NCBI RefSeq assembly: GCF_014217565.1
Contig: NZ_CP043661.1
Coordinates: 7,750,001-7,814,000, forward strand
Length of the DNA: 64,000 nucleotides
Direction of reading: 5' to 3'
Source: Kribbella qitaiheensis
GTDB taxonomy: Bacteria; Actinomycetota; Actinomycetes; Propionibacteriales; Kribbellaceae
Of this stretch, positions 16,276 to 24,156 are shown in pieces; the first letter of the stretch is position 1; the number at the start of each line of letters is the position of its first letter. The notes under the pieces were generated by a model. The model had not been told where the DNA came from and did not search any database. It worked only from the letters and a program-made list of their open reading frames with translations. Both the position numbers and the translations under genes were made by a program.

Positions 16276-17061
16276 GTGCGATCGATGACTCCGCTGATGT
16301 GGTCTCCTCTCGGGCAACTGCTGGATTGGCTCTCGCTCCTGCCGCAATGGGTGCGGCCGTGGGTTTTCGCTGCGTTGCTGATGGCCTTGATCTGGGCACT
16401 CGTCCGCAGGTCGCTCGTGAAACGTGTTGCGAAGATCAGTCTCCGCATTGGGCTTGCCGCGGTGTCGGCGCTCGCCGCGCTGGTTCTGGGCGTCGAGTTC
16501 GTTGATACGAGGCGCAGGCGAGCCAGAGGACAGCAGCCGCGGCCACTCTGTATCTCCGTCGGCGCTTTCGCGGAGTCCACGGCATTCTGGGCCGGCAGCG
16601 CGGCGGAGAGGGTCAACCAAATGACCTGCGCGAAAAGGCGGTGGCCGAGCAAGACGCTCGCCGCAGTCAGCGGCGTGGGCCTGCTTTGCTGGCTCATTCT
16701 CGCCTCTTCGCCCGCGCTTGCCGCACCGACCGCCGTTGGCGGCAAGGCGTATGACCTATGGCGCCAAGTTGAACGCTGGGCAGATGTCGACCCGGACCGC
16801 ATTACAGAGCTGACCATCGACCCAGCACCAGTGATGCAGCTGCGTGGGAGTGACGTCGTTCTTGCGACCAGCAAGTCGCACAAGGCTCGGAAGGCCGTGA
16901 TCTGGCTCGCGGAGGGAGGGAAACCTCTCGCGGCGGTCATGCTTGATGCCAACGGGACCGCGGTAGTGCACGTCACCAACGCCAATCGTGGCTCACTTGC
17001 CCGTGGCCGGATCTTCCGAGTCGAGTACGGGCGGACAATGGTCTATCTCAGGATGATTTGA
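16276..17061 (+). CDS. Island membrane protein with three predicted helices
   Basis: 261 residues, family not recognised. Membrane segments: WVFAALLMALIWALV (about 29-43), RIGLAAVSALAALVLGVEF (about 57-75) and LAAVSGVGLLCWLILASSPA (about 128-147). A basic loop (VDTRRRRARG) lies after the second helix. The last ~110 residues form a soluble domain (DPDRITELTIDPAPVMQL, VVLATSKSHKARKAV, ARGRIFRVEYGRTMVYL). The start GTG 16276 (or ATG 16285) lies 9 bp after the previous stop, so it is probably the fourth gene of the island operon and its membrane anchor or effector. A pore or membrane-damage role is possible but unproved. Confidence 0.7.
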   Translation: MRSMTPLMWSPLGQLLDWLSLLPQWVRPWVFAALLMALIWALVRRSLVKRVAKISLRIGLAAVSALAALVLGVEFVDTRRRRARGQQPRPLCISVGAFAESTAFWAGSAAERVNQMTCAKRRWPSKTLAAVSGVGLLCWLILASSPALAAPTAVGGKAYDLWRQVERWADVDPDRITELTIDPAPVMQLRGSDVVLATSKSHKARKAVIWLAEGGKPLAAVMLDANGTAVVHVTNANRGSLARGRIFRVEYGRTMVYLRMI

Positions 17062-17220
17062 GGTTGCACAGGCGTCCGAGTGTCCGCCCTCACGCACGCC
17101 GCTCAGAGAAGTGGTCATGGAGATGCGGGTGAGGCGGACATGTCGACCTGATTCGTGACTTGGCTGGGATCTGCCACAGCATTCCAAGCTTCCGTTCGTG
17201 CGAGAGCCCACCGGGCTCAC

Positions 17221-17270
17221 AGCGGTGGACCTGCCCCCAGGAGAGGAACCCTGAGGGCAGGTCCACCGCT
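17221..17270. terminator. Strong bidirectional terminator hairpin at the island end
   Basis: AGCGGTGGACCTGCCC (17221-17236) is perfectly complementary in inverted orientation to 17255-17270, a 16-bp stem with an 18-nt loop. It lies between the stop of the four-gene operon and the stop of the convergent minus-strand gene, touching the latter. Confidence 0.8.
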
Positions 17271-17649
17271 ACTCAGCTACCAGTTCGCGGACGCGCTTGA
17301 GGGTCTCGGCAGCATCGCCGCCAGCGCTCTCTCGGAGCAATTCGTCGCCCTTGTTTGTCGGTTCTAGGACCGCAGAGATCGCGTTACCAACGGCAGTGCC
17401 CTTCTTGAAGACGCGGATGACGTTCTCAGAGCGCGGTGCCTCGTTGGAATCACTATCCAGCACCCACTGCGGGAAGTACCCCAGTCCCTCGCCGTCCAGC
17501 CCGTCCGCGATGTATCCGAGCACGCGAACCCCGAGGCGGTTGTAGCCCAGGGCCTCCCGCAACTCAAGAAGCGTCGCTGTGATGAGGTTGCCGTTCTCCT
17601 CGGTGGCCTTAGCTACCGCCTTCATGTCGGCGTATGTCTTCCTAGCCAT
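17269..17649 (-). CDS. Hypothetical protein, convergent to the island operon
   Basis: 126 residues, family not recognised. The product is helical and hydrophilic, without signal peptide or membrane helices: an N-terminal basic segment ARKTYADMKAVAKATEENGN, a leucine-rich helix LITATLLELREALGYNRLGVRVL, a central GLGYFPQWVLDSDSNEAPRS and a C-terminal acidic helix. ATG 17649 is chosen over TTG 17652 because of the GGGGGAA just upstream. A good vegetative-type promoter lies 44-72 bp upstream. It is flanked by AT-rich DNA, like the island, and may be a regulator or antitoxin-like partner of it. This is inferred from position only. Confidence 0.65.
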   Translation of the reverse strand: MARKTYADMKAVAKATEENGNLITATLLELREALGYNRLGVRVLGYIADGLDGEGLGYFPQWVLDSDSNEAPRSENVIRVFKKGTAVGNAISAVLEPTNKGDELLRESAGGDAAETLKRVRELVAE

Positions 17650-17692
17650 CAATTTCCCCCTAGTAACGCGTCTTCATAGTCGCTATATGGAG

Positions 17693-17721
17693 ACTCTAAA
17701 GGATCGCATCATAGAAGTCAA
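17693..17721 (-). promoter_or_regulatory. Vegetative sigma-factor-type promoter of the 17649 gene
   Basis: Reading the minus strand: -35 TTGACT (complement of 17716-17721), exactly 17 nt, then -10 TAGAGT (complement of 17693-17698), which fits the actinobacterial TAGRRT consensus. Transcription would begin near 17686 and give a leader of about 37 nt. The surrounding 17700-17750 is the most AT-rich stretch of the window (run TAAATAAAAAATAAAATG on the plus strand), which would help opening. The rest of the 17650-17928 gap holds a small CTCCCA/TGGGAG hairpin at 17832-17848 and no gene. Confidence 0.65.
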
Positions 17722-17928
17722 ATTATCTTCTAAATAAAAAATAAAATGACGCTGTGATCGCCGGATCTGACTCGTAGAGTTCGAAAGCGACTTCGGCGCC
17801 GCGTGAGAGACGGGTGACCTCGCGGATCCACCTCCCAAGCGGTGGGAGTGTTCGCATGGCGGGCATCACGGGGGTTGTGGGTGTGTTGGTTGGGTGTTGC
17901 CGTCGGCGCGGGTTAGCGTTCTCGCGCG

Positions 17929-19060
17929 ATGGAAGACTCGATCACGTTTCTGCACAGTTCGGACTGGCAGCTGGGGATGATGCGCCGGTTCCTGGGGCCG
18001 GACGGCCAGGCCCGGTGGGCTCAGGCACGGCTGGACGCCGTCATGCGGATCGGTGAGGTCGCGAAAGCCACCGGAGCCGCGTTCGTGGTGGTCACCGGTG
18101 ATGTGTTCGAGCACAACCAGGTCGAGCGGCAGACGATCTTGCGAGCTTGTGAAGCGCTGAAGCGGATCGAGGTTCCGGTGGTGTTGCTGCCGGGCAACCA
18201 CGACGCGCTCGAGCCGGGCTCGCTCTGGACCTCGGCCCAGTGGACCGGGCACGCGCCCTCGCACGTCGTGGTGGTGACCGACAGCAAGCCGCTGGAGATC
18301 GTGCCTGGTGTCGAGATCGTCGGCGCGCCCTGGCGTTCGCGTCGGCCGCTGTCGGACCCGGCGGCACCTGGGTACGCCGAGCTCGCGCCGGCCCGCCGCC
18401 GGGATCAAGCGGATCCTGCTCGCGCACGGGCAGCTGACCAGCCTGAGCGGCGGGATGTCCGACGTACCGACCATCGACCAGTCCGGTCTGGAGGCTGCCG
18501 TGGCCGACGGGCGGTTGCACTACGTCGGCCTTGGCGATCGGCATTCGACCACCGAGGTGACCGAGCGGATCTGGTTCTCCGGGACGCAGGAGGTCACCGC
18601 GCCCGAAGAGACGCACCCTGGCAACGTTCTCGCCGTGACGCTCGGCAAGGATTCGATCGAGGTGGCGCCGCACCACGTCGGCGCCTGGCACATGGTCGAG
18701 CACCACGCCGAGCTGGACGACGAGGAATCGATCCGGGCGCTGGAGGACTTCTTCGCCGAACTGCCGGAGAAGGAGCGGACGTACGTACGGCTCGCGGCCG
18801 ACGGGTCGTTGCCGTTGCCGCTGCTGAGCCGGCTGGACGCGATGGTGGACGCGCAGGGCGAGGTGTTCGCGAGCGTCGAGCGGTGGGCCAAGTTCTGGAC
18901 GGTCCGCCCCGCGCCGGACGCGGCCGACCTGGATGCGTTGCAGCTGAGCGGTCCTGCCCGGGCCGCGATGGAGGAGTTGCGCCAGGCACTGGCCGGCGGG
19001 GATGAAGGAGCCGGTGCGGCGTTGACGTTGATGCACCGATTGGCGCGGGACGCAGGATGA
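17929..19060 (+). pseudogene. SbcD-like metallophosphoesterase nuclease, split by a +1 frameshift
   Basis: The frame from ATG 17929 encodes HSSDWQLGMMRRF (motif I), VVVTGDVFEHNQ (motif II) and VLLPGNHDALEPGS (motif III), then loses homology. The next frame from about 18395 continues as AAGIKRILLAHGQLTSLSGG (motif IV), HYVGLGDRHST (motif V) and the capping domain to the stop at 19060. Removing one C from GGCCCGC at 18390-18396 would join them as LAPAAAGIKRILLAHG. Intact, it would be about 376 residues, a Mn-dependent SbcCD/Mre11-type DNA nuclease, with the usual His of motif I (DWHLG) replaced by Gln as I recall for actinobacterial relatives. The ATPase partner follows 7 bp later and is intact. 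Either a true mutation or a sequencing error. Confidence 0.85.
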
Positions 19061-19067
19061 GGCTGCC

Positions 19068-21839
19068 TTGAGACTTCACAGCCTGACGCTGCGGAACTTC
19101 CGTGGCGTCAAGGACCGTACTGTCGAGTTGCCCGCGCTCGGCACCACCGTGGTGGTCGGCGACAACGAGGTCGGCAAGTCCAGTCTGGTCGAGGCGTTCG
19201 CGCTCGTCTTCGATTACCCCGACGACTCGAAGTCGAAGCGGATCCTCGACATCCAGCCGGTCGGCCAGGACGTGGCGCCCGAGGTGACCGTCCAGCTGAC
19301 CCTCGGCGGCGGCGAGCTCACCTACACGAAGCGCTGGCTGAAGAACAGGGCCACCGAGCTGACCATCCTCGAGTCCGACGGCCGGCGGCAGTCATGGACC
19401 GGTCGCGAGGCGCACAACGAGGCCGAACGGCTCTTCCACGAACACGTCGACCCGGTGCTGTGGCAGACCTTGATGGTCGGCCAGGGCCAGTCGCTCGTAC
19501 TGCCCACGCCGGCCGATGCCGAGCCGCTGATCACTGCCGTGACCGCGGAATCCGGTACGCCGGTCGACGGCGCCTCGATGCCGCTCGTTCTCGCGGTCGA
19601 GCACGAGTACCTCCGCTACTGGACCAGAGGCGGCCGTCCGACCGGGGACTTCGCCAGGTCGGCCAAGACCGTGGAGGCGGCCGAGCTGACCGCGGCGCAG
19701 GCGTTGAAGGCGATGGACGAGGTGGTCGCCGACATCCGCCGGGCCGAGCGGCTCGCGCTGGACCTGGACGACCTGAGCGGCCGGCTCGGGGACCACCTGA
19801 AGTCGGTCGAGGAGCTTCGCGAACGCAAGCAGGCCACCGACGAGATCCTGCTCCGCCGGGATTCGGTCCGCGCTCGCGCCGAGACCGCCCGGGCGCGGCT
19901 GGAGAACCACACCCGGACCCGGGTCGAGCGGGAGCGGATGCTCGCCGAGCTGGAGAAGCTGACCAAGTCCAACGCCGAGCTCGCCGAGCGGCGCAAGGAT
20001 GCCGAGACTGTCGCGAAGAAGGCGGCCGAGACGGTGCACGCGGCCGAGGCGGCGCTGGCGGAGGTCGTCGAGCTCAAGGATGAACGTCGCGGCGACCTGC
20101 ACGTGGCGGAGCGGCTCGTCGCGAAATTGACGGATCGGGCCGAGCTCGACCGGCTCCTGGTGCAGCAGACCGAGCTTGTCGACGTACGGGCCCGGATTGC
20201 GACGGCCGGTCTGGTGCTCGACGGGGTCAAGGTCGACGAGGCGCTCGTGGCCGCGCTGGAGAACGCCCGGGCGCGGGTTGTCGAGGCTCGCGCGGCGCTT
20301 GCCGCCGGAGTACCGGAAGTTTCCGTACGGCGGTTTGGCGCCGAGGCTGTCCGGTTGTCGGGGACCGGGTTGGATGCCGGGGCCGAGGTGCCCGCGGAGC
20401 TGGCTGACGAGATCCAGATCCTGGTGTCGGGCGAGCTGGTCATCGACGTACCGGGTCAGGTCGAGGTGAGGGTCCAGGCAGGTGGCGAGGCCGCCACTTT
20501 GCGATCGCGGCTGGACGAGGCTGTCCGGTTGGAGAAGGACCTGCTGAAGCGGGGGCGGGTGAAGGATCTGCCGGCCGCGCGTGAGTTGCTGCGCAAGGTG
20601 GACACCGTTTCCGCGGAGCTTCAGGAGGCTCGGCGGACCGAGCGGTCCCTGACGGCCAACGGCGATCCGAGTGAGCGGATCACCTTGCTGTGCGCGCGTC
20701 TGGGCGTCTCCTCCACGGGTGAGGAGGAGGAAGAGGCGAAGCCGGCCGGGAAGCGGCTGACGCCGGTCGAGGACGTTCCTGGCCAGATGTCGCTGTTCTC
20801 GCAGTTCGAGGAGGAGGAAGGCACCTTCGAGTTCGAGGACCTCGTCGTACCGGCTTTGGAAGGTGGCGAGCTGGGCGCTGCCGAGCGTTCTTTGGAGAAC
20901 GCGCGGGCCGAGTTGGCCATTGCCGAGCGGCTGTTGTCGGATGCGGAGTTCGCGGCGGCTCAGTCACGGAAGGCCGCTGAGGAGGACCGGTCCGAGGCGC
21001 AGCAGGCGCGGGCGCGGTCGGAGCTGGCAGGGGAGCGGTTGGCCGCTGCCATCGAGGCCTTGGAGGCTGCTCGTGCTGTGCTGGCCGACGAGGATGTGGA
21101 CGCCGAGGAAGAGAAGGCGACTGCTGAGGTCGAGGCGGTGCTCGACGAGCTGACCGCAGTACAGACGCAGGCTGACGAGGTTGGGGCGGACGAAGCGGCA
21201 GGTCTGCTTGGCGATGCGCTAGCGGTGGCGACTCGGCTGCAGGGCGAGCGCGACGTACTGCGGGACTCGCTGCGCACCACCGAAGGTCGGCTGGAGCAGT
21301 CGGGTCGGGACGGATTGGGGACGCGTCGCGAGATGGCCGAGCTGGAGCTGGCCGCGATCCGGGCCGAGCACGAGGGGCTCAAGCGGCGCGCGGACGCGGC
21401 TCGGCGGGTCTACGAGACCCTTGGTCGGCATCGGGCCGAGGCGCAGACGAAGTACTCCGAGCCGTTGCAGACGCGGATCGAGTCGCTCGGGCGAAGTGTC
21501 TACGGGCCGTCCTTCAAGGTCTGGCTGGACGACGACCTCGCCGTCGCCGAACGCGAACTGGACGGCAACCGGCTCCGGGTCGAGGCGCTGTCGACGGGTG
21601 CGCAGGAGCAGTTGGCGATCATCACCCGGCTCGCGATCAGCCACTTGGTCAGCACCGGCGACAGCAGCGTCCCGGTCATCTTCGACGACGCGCTCGGCTG
21701 GTCCGACAAGGGCCGCCTCCGCGACATGGGCGCCCTCCTCGGCCGCGCCGGCGACCACGGCCAGGTCATCATCCTCACCTGCATGCCCGAACGCTACGAA
21801 TACGTCCCCCGAGCCACCTACATCAAGCTCGAGTCCTAG
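19068..21839 (+). CDS. SbcC/Rad50-like AAA ATPase with coiled coils
   Basis: 923 residues, a DNA double-strand-break processing ATPase that pairs with the SbcD-like nuclease upstream. The N-terminal half-site has LRNFRGVKDRTVELP and Walker A GDNEVGKSS (residues 31-39). Long Ala/Glu/Arg-rich coiled coils run from about 190 to 480 and 600 to 770. The C-terminal half-site has the ABC-type VEALSTGAQEQLAIITRLA signature and Walker B VPVIFDDALGWSD, then LTCMPERYEYV. Between the coils there is no CxxC zinc hook; instead a small domain and an acidic stretch (TGEEEEEAKP, QFEEEEGTFEFEDL). The TTG start 19068 puts the MRLHSLTLRNF beta strand at the terminus as in relatives. Confidence 0.88.
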   Translation: MRLHSLTLRNFRGVKDRTVELPALGTTVVVGDNEVGKSSLVEAFALVFDYPDDSKSKRILDIQPVGQDVAPEVTVQLTLGGGELTYTKRWLKNRATELTILESDGRRQSWTGREAHNEAERLFHEHVDPVLWQTLMVGQGQSLVLPTPADAEPLITAVTAESGTPVDGASMPLVLAVEHEYLRYWTRGGRPTGDFARSAKTVEAAELTAAQALKAMDEVVADIRRAERLALDLDDLSGRLGDHLKSVEELRERKQATDEILLRRDSVRARAETARARLENHTRTRVERERMLAELEKLTKSNAELAERRKDAETVAKKAAETVHAAEAALAEVVELKDERRGDLHVAERLVAKLTDRAELDRLLVQQTELVDVRARIATAGLVLDGVKVDEALVAALENARARVVEARAALAAGVPEVSVRRFGAEAVRLSGTGLDAGAEVPAELADEIQILVSGELVIDVPGQVEVRVQAGGEAATLRSRLDEAVRLEKDLLKRGRVKDLPAARELLRKVDTVSAELQEARRTERSLTANGDPSERITLLCARLGVSSTGEEEEEAKPAGKRLTPVEDVPGQMSLFSQFEEEEGTFEFEDLVVPALEGGELGAAERSLENARAELAIAERLLSDAEFAAAQSRKAAEEDRSEAQQARARSELAGERLAAAIEALEAARAVLADEDVDAEEEKATAEVEAVLDELTAVQTQADEVGADEAAGLLGDALAVATRLQGERDVLRDSLRTTEGRLEQSGRDGLGTRREMAELELAAIRAEHEGLKRRADAARRVYETLGRHRAEAQTKYSEPLQTRIESLGRSVYGPSFKVWLDDDLAVAERELDGNRLRVEALSTGAQEQLAIITRLAISHLVSTGDSSVPVIFDDALGWSDKGRLRDMGALLGRAGDHGQVIILTCMPERYEYVPRATYIKLES

Positions 21840-21849
21840 TGCCCCGTGT

Positions 21850-21892
21850 CGCGGGCGGGGAGGTGGAGGGGTGCGCCGCCTTCCCGCCCGCG
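21850..21892. terminator. GC-rich bidirectional terminator
   Basis: CGCGGGCGGG (21850-21859) pairs with CCCGCCCGCG (21883-21892), a 10-bp stem between the convergent SbcC-like and anti-sigma genes. Confidence 0.65.
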
Positions 21893-21896
21893 GGTC

Positions 21897-22628
21897 TTAG
21901 GCCATCGGGATGAGGGTGGCGGTGGTCAGGGTGGGCTGGGTGGCGCCTGGCTTGTTCTCGACGGTGAGGCCGAAGGCGACCTTGTCGGCTACGCCGCCCT
22001 GGATGAGCTGGGAGCCGTCGCCGGTCGCGAGGCCGACGGAGTGCATCGTGTTGCCCTTGTCCTGCAGCCAGAGCTGGTAGGTCTTGTTCTTCGGCAGTTT
22101 CGGGAGGTCGTGGAGCAGGACGATCGCGGTGTCCTTGCCTGCCGACATCACCACTGTCGCCTGACCGCCACTCTTGAGGTTGCCACGGACCGTCTGCGCG
22201 TCCGAGGTGGCAAGCAGGGACGCGAGTTGCTCGTTCCGCTGCTGCGTGTGCGAGTTGTCGCGGTACTGGTCGACCGCGATCCCGCCCGCTCCGGCAACCA
22301 GCAGGCCGGCCGCCGCGAGCGAGAAGAGCGACCGACGGCCGTAGGTCTTCCTCCGGATCGCGACCGGTGTGTCCGGCACTGTTGCCTTGAGCAACGGTGG
22401 TAGTTGCCTCGTCGTCATGATCTCGGCGAGTACGCGCGCCTTCAGCGCCGGTGGCGGCTCGCTGGCCACCGCCGTACCAAGTTTGTTGGCCGCCTCGCGC
22501 AGCTCGGCGACTTCCGCGCTGCAGGACTGGCAGTCGGCGAGGTGCTCCTCGAACCCGACCCGCTCGTCCTCGGGCAGTGCGTTCAATACATAGGGTCCCG
22601 TCAGTGCGTGCACTTCCGGAGTCGTCAA
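21897..22628 (-). CDS. rskA: Anti-sigma-K factor RskA
   Basis: 243 residues. The N-terminal zinc-type anti-sigma domain has EEHLADCQSCSAEVAEL (HxxxCxxC), one membrane helix near 102-119 (LFSLAAAGLLVAGAGGIAV), and a C-terminal RskA outer domain with VVMSAGKDTAIVLLHDLPKLP and YQLWLQDKG...SVGLATGDG. It holds SigK inactive at the membrane until proteolysed. TTG 22628 is chosen because the GGGGAGG site lies eight bases upstream and MTTPEVHALTGPYVL is the family's usual N-terminus; an upstream GTG (22637) would touch the site. It is co-transcribed with the sigma gene. Confidence 0.88.
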   Translation of the reverse strand: MTTPEVHALTGPYVLNALPEDERVGFEEHLADCQSCSAEVAELREAANKLGTAVASEPPPALKARVLAEIMTTRQLPPLLKATVPDTPVAIRRKTYGRRSLFSLAAAGLLVAGAGGIAVDQYRDNSHTQQRNEQLASLLATSDAQTVRGNLKSGGQATVVMSAGKDTAIVLLHDLPKLPKNKTYQLWLQDKGNTMHSVGLATGDGSQLIQGGVADKVAFGLTVENKPGATQPTLTTATLIPMA

Positions 22629-22633
22629 GGCCC

Positions 22634-23233
22634 TCACCTCCCCGTCACACCCAGGCAGTCGCGAAGCCGGATCAGGCCGTCGCGCATCCGCGCTTTGATC
22701 GTTGCGAGCTTCGCATCAAGGAGCTCTGCCACTTCTCGATACGAATATCCGCCGTAGTAGGCCAGCGTCACCGATTCACGCTGTAGTTCGGTCAGCGAGC
22801 CCAGACAGTGCCGGACCTGTTCCACTTCCAGATTCGCGGTCACTTTCTCGGCCACCTCGTCGTACTCGGTGGTCGAGGAAGCAGCGGCGACCGCCTGCTC
22901 CCGGTTGGTGGACGACTGCTCCGACCGCACCCGGTCGATCGCCCGGCGATGGGCCATCGTGAGGATCCAGGAGGTGAGCGAGCCGCGATCGGCGTCGTAC
23001 CGGGTGGCGGTCCGCCAGATCTCGACCATCACCTCCTGGGTGACCTCCTCGGACTGGGCCGGATTGCGCAGGACGCGCCGGATCAGGCCGTAGACGCGAG
23101 GCGCCATCTGGTCGTACAGCTGGCCGAACGCCGCCGAGTCACCCCGCGCCACCCGTGCCATCAGGTCGGCCGGCGTGCCGCTGGAAGCATCGACGATCAC
23201 GGGCCATGGTAGGGCCGTCGATTCTTCGCTCAC
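22634..23233 (-). CDS. sigK: ECF RNA polymerase sigma factor SigK
   Basis: 199 residues. Region 2: FGQLYDQMAPRVYGLIRRVL, then QSEEVTQEVMVEIWRTATRYD and the WILTMAHRRAIDRVRSEQ -10-recognition helix. Region 4: LTELQRESVTLAYYGGYSYREVAELL followed by ATIKARMRDGLIRLRDCLG. This is the SigK type, paired as usual with RskA immediately downstream. GTG 23233 was chosen because AAAGGA lies about ten bases upstream; it gives the normal length. Targets are not visible in this window. Confidence 0.9.
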   Translation of the reverse strand: MSEESTALPWPVIVDASSGTPADLMARVARGDSAAFGQLYDQMAPRVYGLIRRVLRNPAQSEEVTQEVMVEIWRTATRYDADRGSLTSWILTMAHRRAIDRVRSEQSSTNREQAVAAASSTTEYDEVAEKVTANLEVEQVRHCLGSLTELQRESVTLAYYGGYSYREVAELLDAKLATIKARMRDGLIRLRDCLGVTGR

Positions 23234-23300
23234 AAGGTCGCATCCTTTTGGTCGGTCGTGCGGTCGGATGCTCTTCGGAGCGGCGAGGTATCCGGATGGG

Positions 23301-24140
23301 TCAGCTGTTGTCCAGGCGCAGGACGCGGTCGGGAGCACTGTAGATCACACAGCGCTCGCCTCTGGTCCAGCCGATCAGGGTGAGGTCGAACCTGCGAGCC
23401 AGGTCGACCGCCAGGCTGGACGGCGCACCGACGGCGACGATCATGCCGAGCCCGGCCGCGACCGCCTTCTGGATGATCTCGTAGCCGGCCCGGCCGCTCA
23501 CGGCGAGCACCAGACCCTTGCGACTCTGCTGGTTGAGCACCGTCCAGCCGACGACCTTGTCGACCGCGTTGTGGCGGCCGACATCCTCCCGTACTACGAC
23601 GCGCTCGCCGGCTGTGGTGAACAGCCCGGCCGCGTGCAGCCCGCCGGTGCGCCCGAACGTTGGCTGGGCCTCTCGCAGCAGGTCAGGCAGCCGCCGTACC
23701 ACGTCCAGCTGGACCTCCACCGGATCGACCGGGTCGTAGTCCCGCTCGGCCAGTTCGTCGAGGCTTTGCTGGCCGCAGACCCCGCAAGCGGCGGACGTGA
23801 CGCCGTACCGCTGGGGTGGTTCGCGGTCGGGTGGGCCGTCGAAGGTGACCGTGACGGTGTTGAACTGCTGGTCGCGGGTCAGCTTCACATCAGTGCAGTA
23901 GGCAACCGTGCTGATCGCATCCGGCCGTACTGCCAACCCTTCGCCGAGACAGAACCCAGCCGCGAGTTCGAAGTCGGAGCCGGGCGTGCGCATCGTGACC
24001 ACCAACGGCTCGGGCGGGCGGCCCGGCCACTCGAGCCGCAGCTCCAGCGGCTCCTCGGTGACGACCATGTCCTCGCGCCGGGACGTGCGGTCGCCATCCA
24101 GCACCTCGACCTTGAACCTGGTGGCCGGTCCTCTGCTCAT
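23301..24140 (-). CDS. fdhD: Formate dehydrogenase accessory sulfurtransferase FdhD
   Basis: 279 residues. FdhD transfers sulfur from a cysteine desulfurase to the molybdenum cofactor of formate dehydrogenases in the cytoplasm. The sequence has EEPLELRLEWPGRPPEPLVVTMRTPG, FELAAGFCLGEG, the catalytic cysteine pair in TSAACGVCGQQSLDEL, and the conserved RVVVREDVGRHNAVDKVVGW and VLAVSGRAGYEIIQKA blocks. Full length. No formate dehydrogenase gene lies in the window, so its client is elsewhere. ATG 24140 is the start. Confidence 0.96.
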   Translation of the reverse strand: MSRGPATRFKVEVLDGDRTSRREDMVVTEEPLELRLEWPGRPPEPLVVTMRTPGSDFELAAGFCLGEGLAVRPDAISTVAYCTDVKLTRDQQFNTVTVTFDGPPDREPPQRYGVTSAACGVCGQQSLDELAERDYDPVDPVEVQLDVVRRLPDLLREAQPTFGRTGGLHAAGLFTTAGERVVVREDVGRHNAVDKVVGWTVLNQQSRKGLVLAVSGRAGYEIIQKAVAAGLGMIVAVGAPSSLAVDLARRFDLTLIGWTRGERCVIYSAPDRVLRLDNS

Positions 24141-24156
24141 ACTCCAACTTAAGCCT

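Noticed and set aside
17929..19005. A 358-residue protein using the first frame to its stop
   Set aside because: After about residue 155 the frame becomes Arg/Ala-rich noise, while the nuclease motifs continue in the next frame.
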